The translations under genes were made by a program, and so were the position numbers. The notes below the pieces were generated by a model. The model was not told where the DNA came from and made no database searches. It saw only the letters and a program-made list of their open reading frames with translations. Shown here piece by piece: positions 16,206-25,524 of a stretch of 64,000 nucleotides of DNA. The stretch lies in assembly GCF_000246855.1 (NCBI RefSeq), contig NC_016609.1, forward strand, positions 2,356,001 through 2,420,000, in the 5' to 3' direction. The stretch comes from Niastella koreensis GR20-10. GTDB taxonomy: Bacteria; Bacteroidota; Bacteroidia; Chitinophagales; Chitinophagaceae. How positions within the stretch are numbered: position 1 is the stretch's first letter; each line of letters starts with the position of its first letter.

Positions 16206-17440
16206 TCCTTCAGCTCCGGCAATTCCAGGGTAACAGTAGTGCCTTTGTTCAGGGCGCTTTCCAACCTGATATTTCCCTGCAATAAGCCAACATACCGGGC
16301 TACAATATGTAAACCCAAACCTGTTCCCTGGATGTTGATGGCATTGCGCCCTCTGAAGAAACTGGTGAACATATGTTGCTGGTCTTCTTCTGCAATGCCA
16401 ATGCCTTCATCTTTTACCGATAATACCAGTTTCTGATTATTCAGGTCAACGTTCACCCACACGCTGGCATTCTCCGGTGAGAACTTGGTGGCATTGCCAA
16501 GCAGGTTTATTAGAATATTTCTTAATAGCTTTTTGTCAGTTGTAAACGAACCGTCGCCAATGCAGTTCAGGTGAACCTGCTGGTCTTTCCGGTTGATGGC
16601 CTTGATCTCTTCAATCACTTCCTGGATGAAAGGGTCCACTTCAAACTGTTCGGTCTTTATGTGAACCTTTCCTTCCTCCAGTTTACCCAGTGAAAGGAAA
16701 TCTTCGAGCAGATCGTTCAGGTGTTTAACAGAATCCTTGATGATATTGAGGTGGCGTAATCTTTTATCCTGGTCTTCGGGCTGGTTGTATTTGGAAGCCA
16801 GCGCGGCCGACGATAAAACGGTACTGAGCGGGGTACGGAATTCGTGCGAAGCCATAGACACGAACCGGGATTTTATTTCGCTCAGTTCTTTTTCCTTATC
16901 CAGCGCTTCGCTCAGGCTTTTTTGTGATTTCTCCAGTTCCTGCAGGGCTTCCTTCAGGATCATGGTCCTTTCTTCCACCTTGCTTTCCAGCTCGGCATTC
17001 AGTTTCCGCATATCACTCGTCATCTCTTCCAGTTGTTTTTGCTGCAACAGGATGTTCTGTTCTATCTTTTTGCGGTGGGTAATATCAACTATAAACGCAA
17101 TTACAAATAATTCTTCTTCCCGTTTATAAAAACTCAGGCTCACTTCCACGGGGATCTCCGACCCGTCTTTACGTTTACCATACAGGTCACGGCCATGCCC
17201 CATTACCCGGTGTTGCGGGTGATGATAGAAGCCATCCCGTAATTCAGTATGGTGGCTGGCAATGCGGTCGGGGAGCAGTATCTCCACTTTTTTGCCGATC
17301 AGTTCGGTTTCATTATAACCAAAAGTTCGCTGGGCGGCGGGATTTATCAATACTATAGCCCCTTCGCCATTGGTAAGCACAATGCCTTCCGTGGCATGCA
17401 CAAACAGGGCCGACAGATGGGTGGCATCTATATTATTCAT
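16181..17440 (-). CDS. FixL-like PAS sensor histidine kinase
   Basis: A soluble kinase of 419 residues from MNNIDATHLS at 17440 (the open frame reaches 17482). The PAS domain at 5-122 strongly recalls FixL, with GHGRDLYGKRKDGSEIPVEV. On aligning GHGR with the GIGR of rhizobial FixL, the heme-ligand histidine is replaced by Arg78; His77 is one place off, so heme binding is doubtful. A coiled coil spans about 125-190. HisKA has phospho-acceptor His199 (SMASHEFRTPLS), and the HATPase_c has N, DEGIGI and GTGLGLHI boxes. It starts 10 bp after ric, probably in one transcript. It is the likely partner of the receiver-CRP regulator (inference). The C-terminus VDRLTS is encoded by repeat DNA. Confidence 0.87.
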   Translation of the reverse strand: MNNIDATHLSALFVHATEGIVLTNGEGAIVLINPAAQRTFGYNETELIGKKVEILLPDRIASHHTELRDGFYHHPQHRVMGHGRDLYGKRKDGSEIPVEVSLSFYKREEELFVIAFIVDITHRKKIEQNILLQQKQLEEMTSDMRKLNAELESKVEERTMILKEALQELEKSQKSLSEALDKEKELSEIKSRFVSMASHEFRTPLSTVLSSAALASKYNQPEDQDKRLRHLNIIKDSVKHLNDLLEDFLSLGKLEEGKVHIKTEQFEVDPFIQEVIEEIKAINRKDQQVHLNCIGDGSFTTDKKLLRNILINLLGNATKFSPENASVWVNVDLNNQKLVLSVKDEGIGIAEEDQQHMFTSFFRGRNAINIQGTGLGLHIVARYVGLLQGNIRLESALNKGTTVTLELPELKEEVDRLTS

Positions 17441-17450
17441 AGAAGCGAAC

Positions 17451-18197
17451 TTACAAAAAAAGCAGCTTTTTTTCCATTTCAATTGCCCGGGGGAACAGAA
17501 CCGTATTTTCCAGGTGCATGTGTTGCGCCAGATCGGTGTCTATTTCCAGCAGCTTTGAATATATCACCCGGTGGTTGGTACAGCAATGCTCAGGTGGCGT
17601 ATAGGAGTTGGTGAGCTGCCGCATTTGTGCCAGCACCTTATTTATCGAGTCATGCTCATGATGCATCAGATTTTCTACCGGCTTACGCAACGTTCGTACC
17701 AGTAAACTTGCATAGGAAGCTTTATTGTGAAATGCATGCGATATCTGCCGGATGTAAGGGAAGATGATCTCCTCCTCATGTTGCAAATGCGGCAGCATTT
17801 CGAGGGTGAGGCTTTTGAAGACCAGCGCCAGTTCTGTAAGACCGGGAAATTTTTTATAGTGGCCTTCCACAAACTTTTCCAATTGCTCTTTGGTATCCGG
17901 CAATGCCTTTTTCAGATAAGCGTGGTGAATATTTACAATGTAATCGATAAGAAAACCAGTGTCCCAGTTTTCAAAAGGCAGTGCATGCGAAATACCAATG
18001 GGATGTATTGATAATTCCAGTTCTGCTATTATTGCTGCCACATCAAGGTCCTGTGATTCCAGGATCATTTGTAAAGGGAATTTTCCCGCGCAACAATATT
18101 CAATGCCATGTTTCCGAAACACCTCGGCAGTGCGGTAATCGTTGTTCACGATATCCGAAACGGACGAAAGCGGATCTATTTTCCGTACTGTATTCAT
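17451..18197 (-). CDS. ric: iron-sulfur cluster repair di-iron protein (RIC/ScdA/YtfE)
   Basis: A 248-residue cytoplasmic protein. Residues 1-60 are the ScdA_N (DUF542) domain with the HGIEYCCAG cysteine pair. Residues about 80-245 are a hemerythrin-like four-helix bundle with histidine-rich motifs (HHAYLKKALP, HEEEIIFPYI, HEHDSINK, HLENTVLFPRAIEME) that hold two irons. The family repairs iron-sulfur centres damaged by NO or oxidants. It sits first in an operon with the FixL-like kinase, behind an FNR-like box. Confidence 0.93.
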   Translation of the reverse strand: MNTVRKIDPLSSVSDIVNNDYRTAEVFRKHGIEYCCAGKFPLQMILESQDLDVAAIIAELELSIHPIGISHALPFENWDTGFLIDYIVNIHHAYLKKALPDTKEQLEKFVEGHYKKFPGLTELALVFKSLTLEMLPHLQHEEEIIFPYIRQISHAFHNKASYASLLVRTLRKPVENLMHHEHDSINKVLAQMRQLTNSYTPPEHCCTNHRVIYSKLLEIDTDLAQHMHLENTVLFPRAIEMEKKLLFL

Positions 18198-18219
18198 TTT
18201 CCAATGCTGTTATCAACCG

Positions 18220-18262
18220 CAAAATATAATTTAGCTTTTGCCTGGTAGCTGACTTTAATCAG
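18220..18262 (-). promoter_or_regulatory. FNR-like box and -7 element before ric
   Basis: CTGAC-TTTA-ATCAG at 18249-18262 (CTGAT-TAAA-GTCAG on the ric strand) is followed on the minus strand by TATATTTTG (18228-18220), a -7 element with one extra base. The box centre is 35.5 bp from the last G, close to the 36.5 bp of the proximal hemN site. The box is also 84 bp upstream of the divergent GH43 gene, where no good -7 element was found. Confidence 0.62.
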
Positions 18263-18345
18263 GTTTGTATGATTTTAAAAATGAATGTTAGCCAGGGGAC
18301 TGCAAAATGATTTTTGCACTAATTTCACTACAACTATCTAAGAAT

Positions 18346-19338
18346 ATGAGGAAAGTCATATATCCTTTGTTATTTATTAGCACTGTTATCAGTTGGTCGG
18401 CAGGAATGGCACAGAAAACTGCCGGTAAACAAACATCGGGAAACCCTGTTTTTCCCGGTTGGTATGCCGATCCGGAAGGCGCGATCTTTAACAAACAATA
18501 CTGGATCTATCCTACCTATTCGGCGCCATATAACCAACAGGTGTTTATGGATGCCTTCTCCTCGAAAGACCTGGTTAACTGGACCAAACACGAGCACATT
18601 GTTGATACGGCTGCCATCAAATGGGCAAAGCGGGCCATGTGGGCGCCTGCTATTGTAAATAAGGACGGGAAATACTATTTGTTTTTTGCCGCCAACGATA
18701 TTCAAAATGAGCAGCAGGAAGGAGGTATCGGGGTTGCAGTTGCCAGTAAGCCGGAAGGTCCGTTTAAAGATTACCTGGGCAAACCCCTGCTCGATAAAAT
18801 TGTGAACAAGGCGCAACCTATTGACCAGTTTGTTTTTCACGACAAAGACGGACAATACTACATGATCTACGGCGGGTGGGGGCATTGCAACATCACCAAA
18901 CTGAAAAATGATTTTACGGGGTTGGTTCCATTTGAAGATGGAAATACTTTTAAAGAGATCACGCCTAAAGGCTATGTAGAAGGCCCTATTATGTTTATCC
19001 GCAACAATAAGTATTATTTTATGTGGAGCGAAGGTGGCTGGACGGGCCCTGATTACCGGGTGGCCTATGCGATCGGCGATTCGCCGTTTGGCCCGTTTGA
19101 GCGTATTGGCACCGTATTACAACAGGATGCAGCCGTGGCTACGGGGGCTGGTCACCATTCGGTGCTTCAATTTCCGGGGAGTAACGACTGGTATATTGTG
19201 TATCACCGCCGGCCTCTTGGCGAAACCGACGGTAATCACCGGGTAACCTGTGTTGATAAAATGGAGTTTGATGAAAATGGTTTCATTAAACCCGTTAAAA
19301 TAACTTTTGAAGGGGTTCCCAAAAAGACTTTACAATAA
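18346..19338 (+). CDS. secreted glycoside hydrolase family 43 enzyme
   Basis: A 330-residue five-blade beta-propeller arabinosidase/xylosidase type enzyme. It has a signal peptide (MRKVIYPLLFISTVISWSAG) and the three family carboxylates: base Asp42 in GWYADPEG, pKa modulator Asp160 in PIDQFVF, and acid Glu212 in YVEGPIMF. The start at 18346 replaces the longer open frame at 18307, which would put 13 residues before the signal peptide. Likely substrate is an arabino- or xylo-side chain of plant polysaccharide, but the subfamily cannot be fixed by eye. It stands alone. Confidence 0.88.
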   Translation: MRKVIYPLLFISTVISWSAGMAQKTAGKQTSGNPVFPGWYADPEGAIFNKQYWIYPTYSAPYNQQVFMDAFSSKDLVNWTKHEHIVDTAAIKWAKRAMWAPAIVNKDGKYYLFFAANDIQNEQQEGGIGVAVASKPEGPFKDYLGKPLLDKIVNKAQPIDQFVFHDKDGQYYMIYGGWGHCNITKLKNDFTGLVPFEDGNTFKEITPKGYVEGPIMFIRNNKYYFMWSEGGWTGPDYRVAYAIGDSPFGPFERIGTVLQQDAAVATGAGHHSVLQFPGSNDWYIVYHRRPLGETDGNHRVTCVDKMEFDENGFIKPVKITFEGVPKKTLQ

Positions 19339-19388
19339 AAAATCGTGAATCGGCAATCCGCGACGCGGCCTTTGCCTATTGTCTATTG

Positions 19389-19838
19389 TTATTTACAGGG
19401 GATTTCCTCCAGTTTCATGGAAGAACTGTAAACGATGGAGTCAGCGTTTTTGAATTGCTCCACACCGTTTACGTTGGTGGTTTCGCCATAACCTTCAATA
19501 AAAGCATTGCCGGTTTTTTTGAACGCCACCTGCCGGGTTGACTGGGTTCCTTCAGACTTAAAGGTATAATCAGCCAGCAGGATGTCGCCCCTGAGGGTGC
19601 CTTTGATGGTGCCTGCGTTCATGTCTTTTTCCTTCAGTTTATAAATCAGCGCGCCGCCTACGGTGCCGCCCATGTTCACCAGCTTAAGGGTAATGGTATC
19701 AGCGGCTGTTGCATACTGATAACAGGCAATGGGTTCTGCTTTAGGTGCGTTTGCGGGCGCTTCAGTTTCTTTTTCCTTTGGCTGTGATTTACAGGCTGCC
19801 AGTAAGCCCAAAAGAATTAAAACGTGGGTTGATTTCAT
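19389..19838 (-). CDS. hypothetical lipoprotein
   Basis: A 149-residue protein with a lipoprotein signal (MKSTHVLILLGLLAACKSQ; Cys16) followed by a lysine/glutamate/proline linker, then a beta-rich domain (ADTITLKLVNMGGTVGGALI, GDILLADYTFKSEG) of a type common in Bacteroidota lipoproteins. It would sit in the outer or inner membrane facing the periplasm. No partner gene is obvious. Function unknown. Confidence 0.75.
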   Translation of the reverse strand: MKSTHVLILLGLLAACKSQPKEKETEAPANAPKAEPIACYQYATAADTITLKLVNMGGTVGGALIYKLKEKDMNAGTIKGTLRGDILLADYTFKSEGTQSTRQVAFKKTGNAFIEGYGETTNVNGVEQFKNADSIVYSSSMKLEEIPCK

Positions 19839-19914
19839 AATATATTTTGCTTCAATTGCAGCGAAAATATATAAGTTTTACCAAAGATCCCTTCCTGGGA
19901 GAGGAAGGGGTGAG

Positions 19915-22338
19915 TTATTCGTTTTTTAAAGCAGTAACGGGGTTGGCGATGGCTGCCCTGATAGCCTGGAAACAGATGGTGACCAAAGCTATTACCATGG
20001 TGGTGCAACCGGCTATTACGAATACCCACCAGCTGATGCGGATGCGATAGGCAAAACTTTGCAGCCATTGATTCATTGCCCACCACGCTATGGGAAAACC
20101 GATAATAGCGGCAATAAATACCAGCCGTACAAATTCTTTCGACAACATGGTAACAATACGGCTTACACCCGCTCCCAGCACCTTGCGAATACCTATCTCT
20201 TTGGTACGTTGCTCTGCTGCATAGGTGATCAGGCCAAACAGGCCAAGACAGGCAATAAATATTGCCAACACGGCAAAGGTTATAAAAAGGGTACCGGTTT
20301 GTTGCTCTGCCTGGTACAGGTTGTTAAAATCGTTGTCCATAAACGTATACCGGAAGGTAAGTCCGGGCGCCATGCTGTTCCATTTATTTTGCACCTGGCT
20401 TATAAGCGCAGGAATGTTTTTGGTATTGATGCGCAGCATGATGTTTTCCCAGCTATTGTTCAGTTCCATTACAAGCGGGCCTACCTTTTCACGCATGGTG
20501 CTGAAATTAAAATCCTTTACCACGCCTATCACGTGAAAGGCCAACGTTTTATTGTTTTCATCGGGGCGGTATAACTGAGAGCTGAGAGCCTCTTTAAAGC
20601 CAAGCATGCGGGCCGCGGTTTCATTGATAATGACACCGGTAGAATCGGTTAGAAATTCCTTCGAAAAGTTTCTGCCTTTTGCCATTTGCATCCCAAGAAG
20701 GGGGATATAATTTTCATCTACCTGCAGGGTGGTAAATACGCCTACTTTTTTCGCATCGAGGGTAGCATCCTGAAACCAGCCGCGTTTGTTCAGATTGCCT
20801 GCTCCTGCCGTGGGTAGGTCGCCCGAAATAGCGGCCATTTCTACGCCGGGTAATTTCAATAATTCATTCCTGAATGCGGCTATCTGGCTGCCAATATTAT
20901 TGGTGTTGTGCAATACCAGTACCTGGTTGCGGTTATAACCGATCTTTCTGCTGTGGATATAACTAAGCTGGTTATAAATTACCACAGTGCCAATGATGAG
21001 GATAATAGAAATACTAAACTGGAAAACCACCAGGCTGCTGCGCAACCAGCTGTTTTTAAACCCCGCCGCTATTTTGCCCTTGAGTACCTGTACCGGTTTG
21101 AACGATGATAAATAAAAGGCAGGATAGCTGCCGGCCAGGCAGCCCACCACAAACACCAATGCTATCAGGGCCGGGGTAAGCCAGGAAGAGAACAGCGTGC
21201 CTGCCTGCATTTGTTTGCCGGCTACCCTATTGAAGAATGGCAATGTCAGGGACGTAAACAGCAACGCCAGTAACAGGGAAAAATAACTCATCAACACAGA
21301 TTCTGTCAGGAATTGAATGATAAGACTGCCTCTTGTTGAACCGGTCACCTTTCTAACGCCTACTTCCCGCGCCCTGTTGGCGGAACGCGCGGTGGTTAAA
21401 TTCATAAAATTTACACAGGCGATCAACAGGATGAAAATTGCGATCACGGAAAAGATATATACATAATTGATATTGCCGTTGGCTTCGAACTCGAATGTTT
21501 TTTCAGAATGTAAATGAATATCGGTGAGCGGCATCAGGTGATACTTAAAGTAACTCCCGTTGTTTTTTAGGTCCTGCGCAGAAGTATGGAACATACCTTC
21601 CAGTTGTTTCGCCAGGTAGTTGTTTACGGTTTCATCGATCTCGTTTTGCAGGATCTCACGCTTTGCACCGGGCGCTACCAGGATATAACTATGTACCCCA
21701 TTTGTTAACCAGTCGTCTTCACTGCCAAAAAAAGCTTTGCCGAGCGGCCTCATGAAATGGAAATGAAAATGCGACTGGCGGGGGAAGTCTTTTATTACCC
21801 CGGTTATTTTAAGATGGTCAGTGTTGTCTACAAACAAGGTCTTTCCCACCACGTTTGTGCTGTTGAAATATTTGAGTGCGGTAGTTTCGTCAATAACTAT
21901 TGAATTGGGGTCGTTCAAAGCCGTTGCGGGATCGCCTGCGATCATCGTCGCTGTAAACACTTTAAAAAAGGAGGAATCTGCAAATACTGCCTGGTGGTCC
22001 AAAACGTTTTGATCGTTCTTTTTAACCAGGATGTCCCTGTCAAAACTTACGCGCACCATTTGCTGCACTTGCGGAAAATCTTTTACCAGTGTAGGGGCCA
22101 GGGGTTTGGGCGAGGTGGCGGCGTTAAAATTAGTACCATTGAAAAGCAGGTCAGCATCGAGCCGGTAAATGCGGCCTGCGTTTTTATTGTAGGTGTCGTA
22201 ATGCAGTTCGTCAAAAACGTATAAAGAGATCAGCAGGCAAACCGCCAGGCCAACTGCCAGTCCCGAAATATTTATAATGGAAAAAGCTTTGTTCTTCCAG
22301 AGGTTGCGCAGGGCAACCTTCAAAAAGTTTTTATACAT
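19915..22338 (-). CDS. MacB/FtsX-type ABC transporter permease
   Basis: An 807-residue permease in the duplicated Bacteroidota arrangement. It has an N-terminal helix (SIINISGLAVGLAVCLLISLY), a MacB-like periplasmic core (about 45-245), an FtsX domain with three helices (about 290-420), a second periplasmic core (about 450-640) and a second FtsX domain (about 680-800) with ERTKEIGIRKVLGA near the end. No ATPase is next to it, so it must pair with one encoded elsewhere. The family exports peptides, lipoproteins or drugs, or acts as a mechanotransmitter. Confidence 0.9.
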   Translation of the reverse strand: MYKNFLKVALRNLWKNKAFSIINISGLAVGLAVCLLISLYVFDELHYDTYNKNAGRIYRLDADLLFNGTNFNAATSPKPLAPTLVKDFPQVQQMVRVSFDRDILVKKNDQNVLDHQAVFADSSFFKVFTATMIAGDPATALNDPNSIVIDETTALKYFNSTNVVGKTLFVDNTDHLKITGVIKDFPRQSHFHFHFMRPLGKAFFGSEDDWLTNGVHSYILVAPGAKREILQNEIDETVNNYLAKQLEGMFHTSAQDLKNNGSYFKYHLMPLTDIHLHSEKTFEFEANGNINYVYIFSVIAIFILLIACVNFMNLTTARSANRAREVGVRKVTGSTRGSLIIQFLTESVLMSYFSLLLALLFTSLTLPFFNRVAGKQMQAGTLFSSWLTPALIALVFVVGCLAGSYPAFYLSSFKPVQVLKGKIAAGFKNSWLRSSLVVFQFSISIILIIGTVVIYNQLSYIHSRKIGYNRNQVLVLHNTNNIGSQIAAFRNELLKLPGVEMAAISGDLPTAGAGNLNKRGWFQDATLDAKKVGVFTTLQVDENYIPLLGMQMAKGRNFSKEFLTDSTGVIINETAARMLGFKEALSSQLYRPDENNKTLAFHVIGVVKDFNFSTMREKVGPLVMELNNSWENIMLRINTKNIPALISQVQNKWNSMAPGLTFRYTFMDNDFNNLYQAEQQTGTLFITFAVLAIFIACLGLFGLITYAAEQRTKEIGIRKVLGAGVSRIVTMLSKEFVRLVFIAAIIGFPIAWWAMNQWLQSFAYRIRISWWVFVIAGCTTMVIALVTICFQAIRAAIANPVTALKNE

Positions 22339-22496
22339 ACAGTTGGCATTTGGTAATGACGAAACTGTAGATAATCACGCAAAAATATGCCCGTTTACAA
22401 GCCGCTGAAAGGCTGTAGTTTGTATATAAGGTTAACGGCTGAGGTGTTCGTTTTTGTTACAGGTGTGGCCGCTTTTGAGGCAGTACGGGCAAAAAA

Positions 22497-22522
22497 AATC
22501 CCCCGATAAGATCGGGGGATTA
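22497..22522 (-). terminator. terminator of the PKD adhesin gene
   Basis: AATCCCCC and GGGGGATT flank a short GATAAGATC loop at 22498-22522. On the minus strand the hairpin is followed by eight T. It lies just beyond the stop of the minus-strand gene ending at 22539. Confidence 0.8.
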
Positions 22523-22538
22523 ACGTTTTTATGCTTTG

Positions 22539-25256
22539 TTATCTTATTAGAACAAATGTGCCTTTTTGGTTCATTGGCCTTCCTTTGTAATCAACTGCCG
22601 TTGCTATATAAACAAAGGTACCGGCATCTGCTTTCAGACCATTAAAGGTTCCATCCCAACCCTTGGTTTGGTCGGTGGTGCGGAAAACCACCTGGCCCCA
22701 GCGGTTATAAATAACCAGGTAACCAAATGATTTAATGCCGGTAGGTATCACTTTAAATACGTCGTTCTTACCATCGCTGTTTGGCGTGAATGCAGTGGGA
22801 ACGAATAACGTAGGTCCTGGATACCGTTTAACAAGCACCTGGGTTTGTTTTTTACATCCTTTATCGGTAACGGTATATACCTGGTAAACCTGGTCGTGGT
22901 CGTATATGGCTACAGGTTTTTCCACATCACCCCGGTTCAAACCCGTTAATGGCGACCAGGCATATTGCATCCCGGGTTCTCCATGCGCATTCAGCTCGAT
23001 AGGTTCGTTGTAGGGGGCGGAAGAATCAGGTCCGGCAAAGGATTCATTATCGTATATAGTGATCGGGCGAATGATGGTGTCTTTACAACCTTTATCAGTT
23101 TGACCGATCAGCGTTAAAACAAAATTGCCTTTTTTAAAGAATGTTCTGGAAATGCTGCTGGCGTATTGTGTTTTAGAAAACATATCCCAATTCCAGGTCC
23201 ATCTGTATACAGTGCCCGATACATCGATTGCATTATAGTAAATAGGCACCAGGTCACAGGAATCGCTTACTTCCATTCTGGTGGTTGGCTTGGGATAAAT
23301 GTCGAATGTATGTACCGCGGGCAGGCTTTTACAGCCATAAGCGTCTTCCGAGATCAGCGATACACTATGTGCTCCCGCATTTAAATTCAGCGACGGGTTT
23401 TGCTGACTGCTTTTTACCGTGTTATCAAATGCCCAGTTCCATCTTACAACACTCTGGCCAACTGCCGCGGCAGGCATGACCGACAGGTCTTTGAAACGGA
23501 TGATTTCATTATTACACATCAGATCGCCATACTTGAAATCGGCCAACGGACGAAAACGGATGTTCAATACCCTGCTAATGGTATCTGACAAACAACCATC
23601 AGGAGTAGCAACTACGAGTTTTACGGGCATTGTTCCGCCGGGAGGCGCCAAAAACGCCGCCGGAGTTTGGGTGTTTGAAATATTACCATTGATATTCCAC
23701 CACCATTTACTAAGACTTGTAAAAGCAGCCTGCGCGCTTGAATTGTCGGTCAAGGTAACCATGGTTTGGTTTTCACAAATAGGGTCCGGGTACGAGAACA
23801 AGGCGATTGGTTTAGGCACCACCACCACCTGTTGCTGCACTTCTCTTGAACATTCGCTTAAACCGATATTGGTAGTTTTGAACTTCACTGTGTAATTGCC
23901 GAATGACGGGTACTTATAACTGGTAACCTTGTTCGTCAGCGTGTCTGTTTTTCCATCCCCAAACTGCCAGGTGTAAACGGGATTGTACAGATTGGTAGAA
24001 CTGCCGGTGAAAATAAAATTGTTGGATTGCTGGCACTGTCGAAAATTATTAATGCCGAATGACGCGTTTGGCGTGGGCGTAATATTTACGTTGATCTCCC
24101 TTCTGAATCCTTCGCAACCAAACAGGGCTTTCTGCGAAACATAGTATTTCGTATTACCGGGCGTTGTAGTGGTTGGCATGGGGGCATTAAATGTTGGTGT
24201 GCCACCGGTAGGGGTGGTATACCACAATAAGGTATTTCCCGGCGTTACGGTTGCCTCCAGTTCGTCCGATAAATCAAACTGGCAATATTTTACCATTGTA
24301 TCTGCACGAGGCGTGTCGGGCACCGGATATGGGTGTACATATGCCTGTAAGGTATCACGGCAACCAAAGCCCGGATAGGGTTCTACATCAACATAAAACA
24401 TACCCGTGGTCACTGGTGGGGGACTCAAGGTTGTTGACTGGCCATGACCTACCACCTGTGTGAACGTAGAGTTGTACCAGGTATAGTTCTGAAACCCGTA
24501 GGGAGCGTCGAGGATCAATGAATTTGTTTCTATACAATACGGCGCTGTTGCCAGGATGTTGGAGCAGGCGCTGGCCACATCCAGATAGGCATAACCAAAG
24601 TGACCGCCAAGCGTACAGTCGGCCGTACGAAACTCCAAACGAACATCGTGCCCACCCATGCCGGCAAATTGCAGCGAGGTTGGTGTCCAGTTTTTATATA
24701 AAACCGAGGAGTTGAGCGGTGATGGCAAAAAGCCAGGCAAACCGGCGGTAGAAACATAGTCGTATGACGCGCAATTAATAGTGGCGCCGGTAACTACATC
24801 ATAAGCAGTTACGAAAAAACGAGGCTGTTGTGGCAGATCGTGTTGTGGATCTTCCAGTACTACCGCATAAAAATAAGTGAAGGTAAACGTATCAATGGTA
24901 CTGGGTACCGTAAAAGTATACGAGATGGCTTCACACTGGGAGCCGGTATTTTCATTACCCAGCTTTACGGAATAATTGCCGCCATATGGACAGATCTTTG
25001 GGAAACCGCCAAACTGGTCTTTACCAGGGTTGCTGGCAGCGGAGATGATCTGATGCCTGTCGCTTTGTGGTAAGGACAGGTTAAGATTCATCCTGTTTTT
25101 ACCGGCGAAGGTGTCAACACTTCCAATAAAGCATTCCCAGTGATCGAAATTACCGCTTTCAAAATCAATATTTGGTGGACAGGAGGACTGGCTATAAGTC
25201 CTGGTTAGGGAAAATAAAAAAATAGCAATGCAGCAGGCTACGGATCTTGCCTTCAT
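22539..25256 (-). CDS. large secreted PKD-domain protein, T9SS type B sorted
   Basis: A 905-residue surface protein, started at 25256 so that it begins with the signal peptide MKARSVACCIAIFLFSLTRT. An N-terminal lectin-like domain (SSCPPNIDFESGNFDHWECF) is followed by several PKD/Ig-like repeats with the W.(F/W)GDG or W.WN pattern (YTWQFGDGKTD, WWWNINGN, WRWNWD variants). The C-terminal 85 residues are a gliding-motility-type CHU_C domain (FVPTAFTPNSDGKNDVF, YNRWGQVVF, WDGTFNG), which directs export by the type IX system. It is probably an adhesin or cell-surface filament protein. Confidence 0.9.
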   Translation of the reverse strand: MKARSVACCIAIFLFSLTRTYSQSSCPPNIDFESGNFDHWECFIGSVDTFAGKNRMNLNLSLPQSDRHQIISAASNPGKDQFGGFPKICPYGGNYSVKLGNENTGSQCEAISYTFTVPSTIDTFTFTYFYAVVLEDPQHDLPQQPRFFVTAYDVVTGATINCASYDYVSTAGLPGFLPSPLNSSVLYKNWTPTSLQFAGMGGHDVRLEFRTADCTLGGHFGYAYLDVASACSNILATAPYCIETNSLILDAPYGFQNYTWYNSTFTQVVGHGQSTTLSPPPVTTGMFYVDVEPYPGFGCRDTLQAYVHPYPVPDTPRADTMVKYCQFDLSDELEATVTPGNTLLWYTTPTGGTPTFNAPMPTTTTPGNTKYYVSQKALFGCEGFRREINVNITPTPNASFGINNFRQCQQSNNFIFTGSSTNLYNPVYTWQFGDGKTDTLTNKVTSYKYPSFGNYTVKFKTTNIGLSECSREVQQQVVVVPKPIALFSYPDPICENQTMVTLTDNSSAQAAFTSLSKWWWNINGNISNTQTPAAFLAPPGGTMPVKLVVATPDGCLSDTISRVLNIRFRPLADFKYGDLMCNNEIIRFKDLSVMPAAAVGQSVVRWNWAFDNTVKSSQQNPSLNLNAGAHSVSLISEDAYGCKSLPAVHTFDIYPKPTTRMEVSDSCDLVPIYYNAIDVSGTVYRWTWNWDMFSKTQYASSISRTFFKKGNFVLTLIGQTDKGCKDTIIRPITIYDNESFAGPDSSAPYNEPIELNAHGEPGMQYAWSPLTGLNRGDVEKPVAIYDHDQVYQVYTVTDKGCKKQTQVLVKRYPGPTLFVPTAFTPNSDGKNDVFKVIPTGIKSFGYLVIYNRWGQVVFRTTDQTKGWDGTFNGLKADAGTFVYIATAVDYKGRPMNQKGTFVLIR

Positions 25257-25524
25257 CTTCAAATCGGTTAATTGGGGTTTTCGTGGCACAAAATGATACT
25301 TAAGGTTTAGGGGAACCAGTATATTTCCGGGGTAAGATAATATCTTTTTTCACAGAAAAAAAGTAGCAGGCGGCCATCCAAAAACGGTAGCTGACCCATT
25401 TTACACAGTTATAGACCAAATCAACACACTTATTGCCAAAATCTGCACGGCTATTTGATAAAAAGAAATTGCAACCTGTGATGATTTTCTGTTCAAAACA
25501 CATTATAAAAGGTAAAATCACCCT

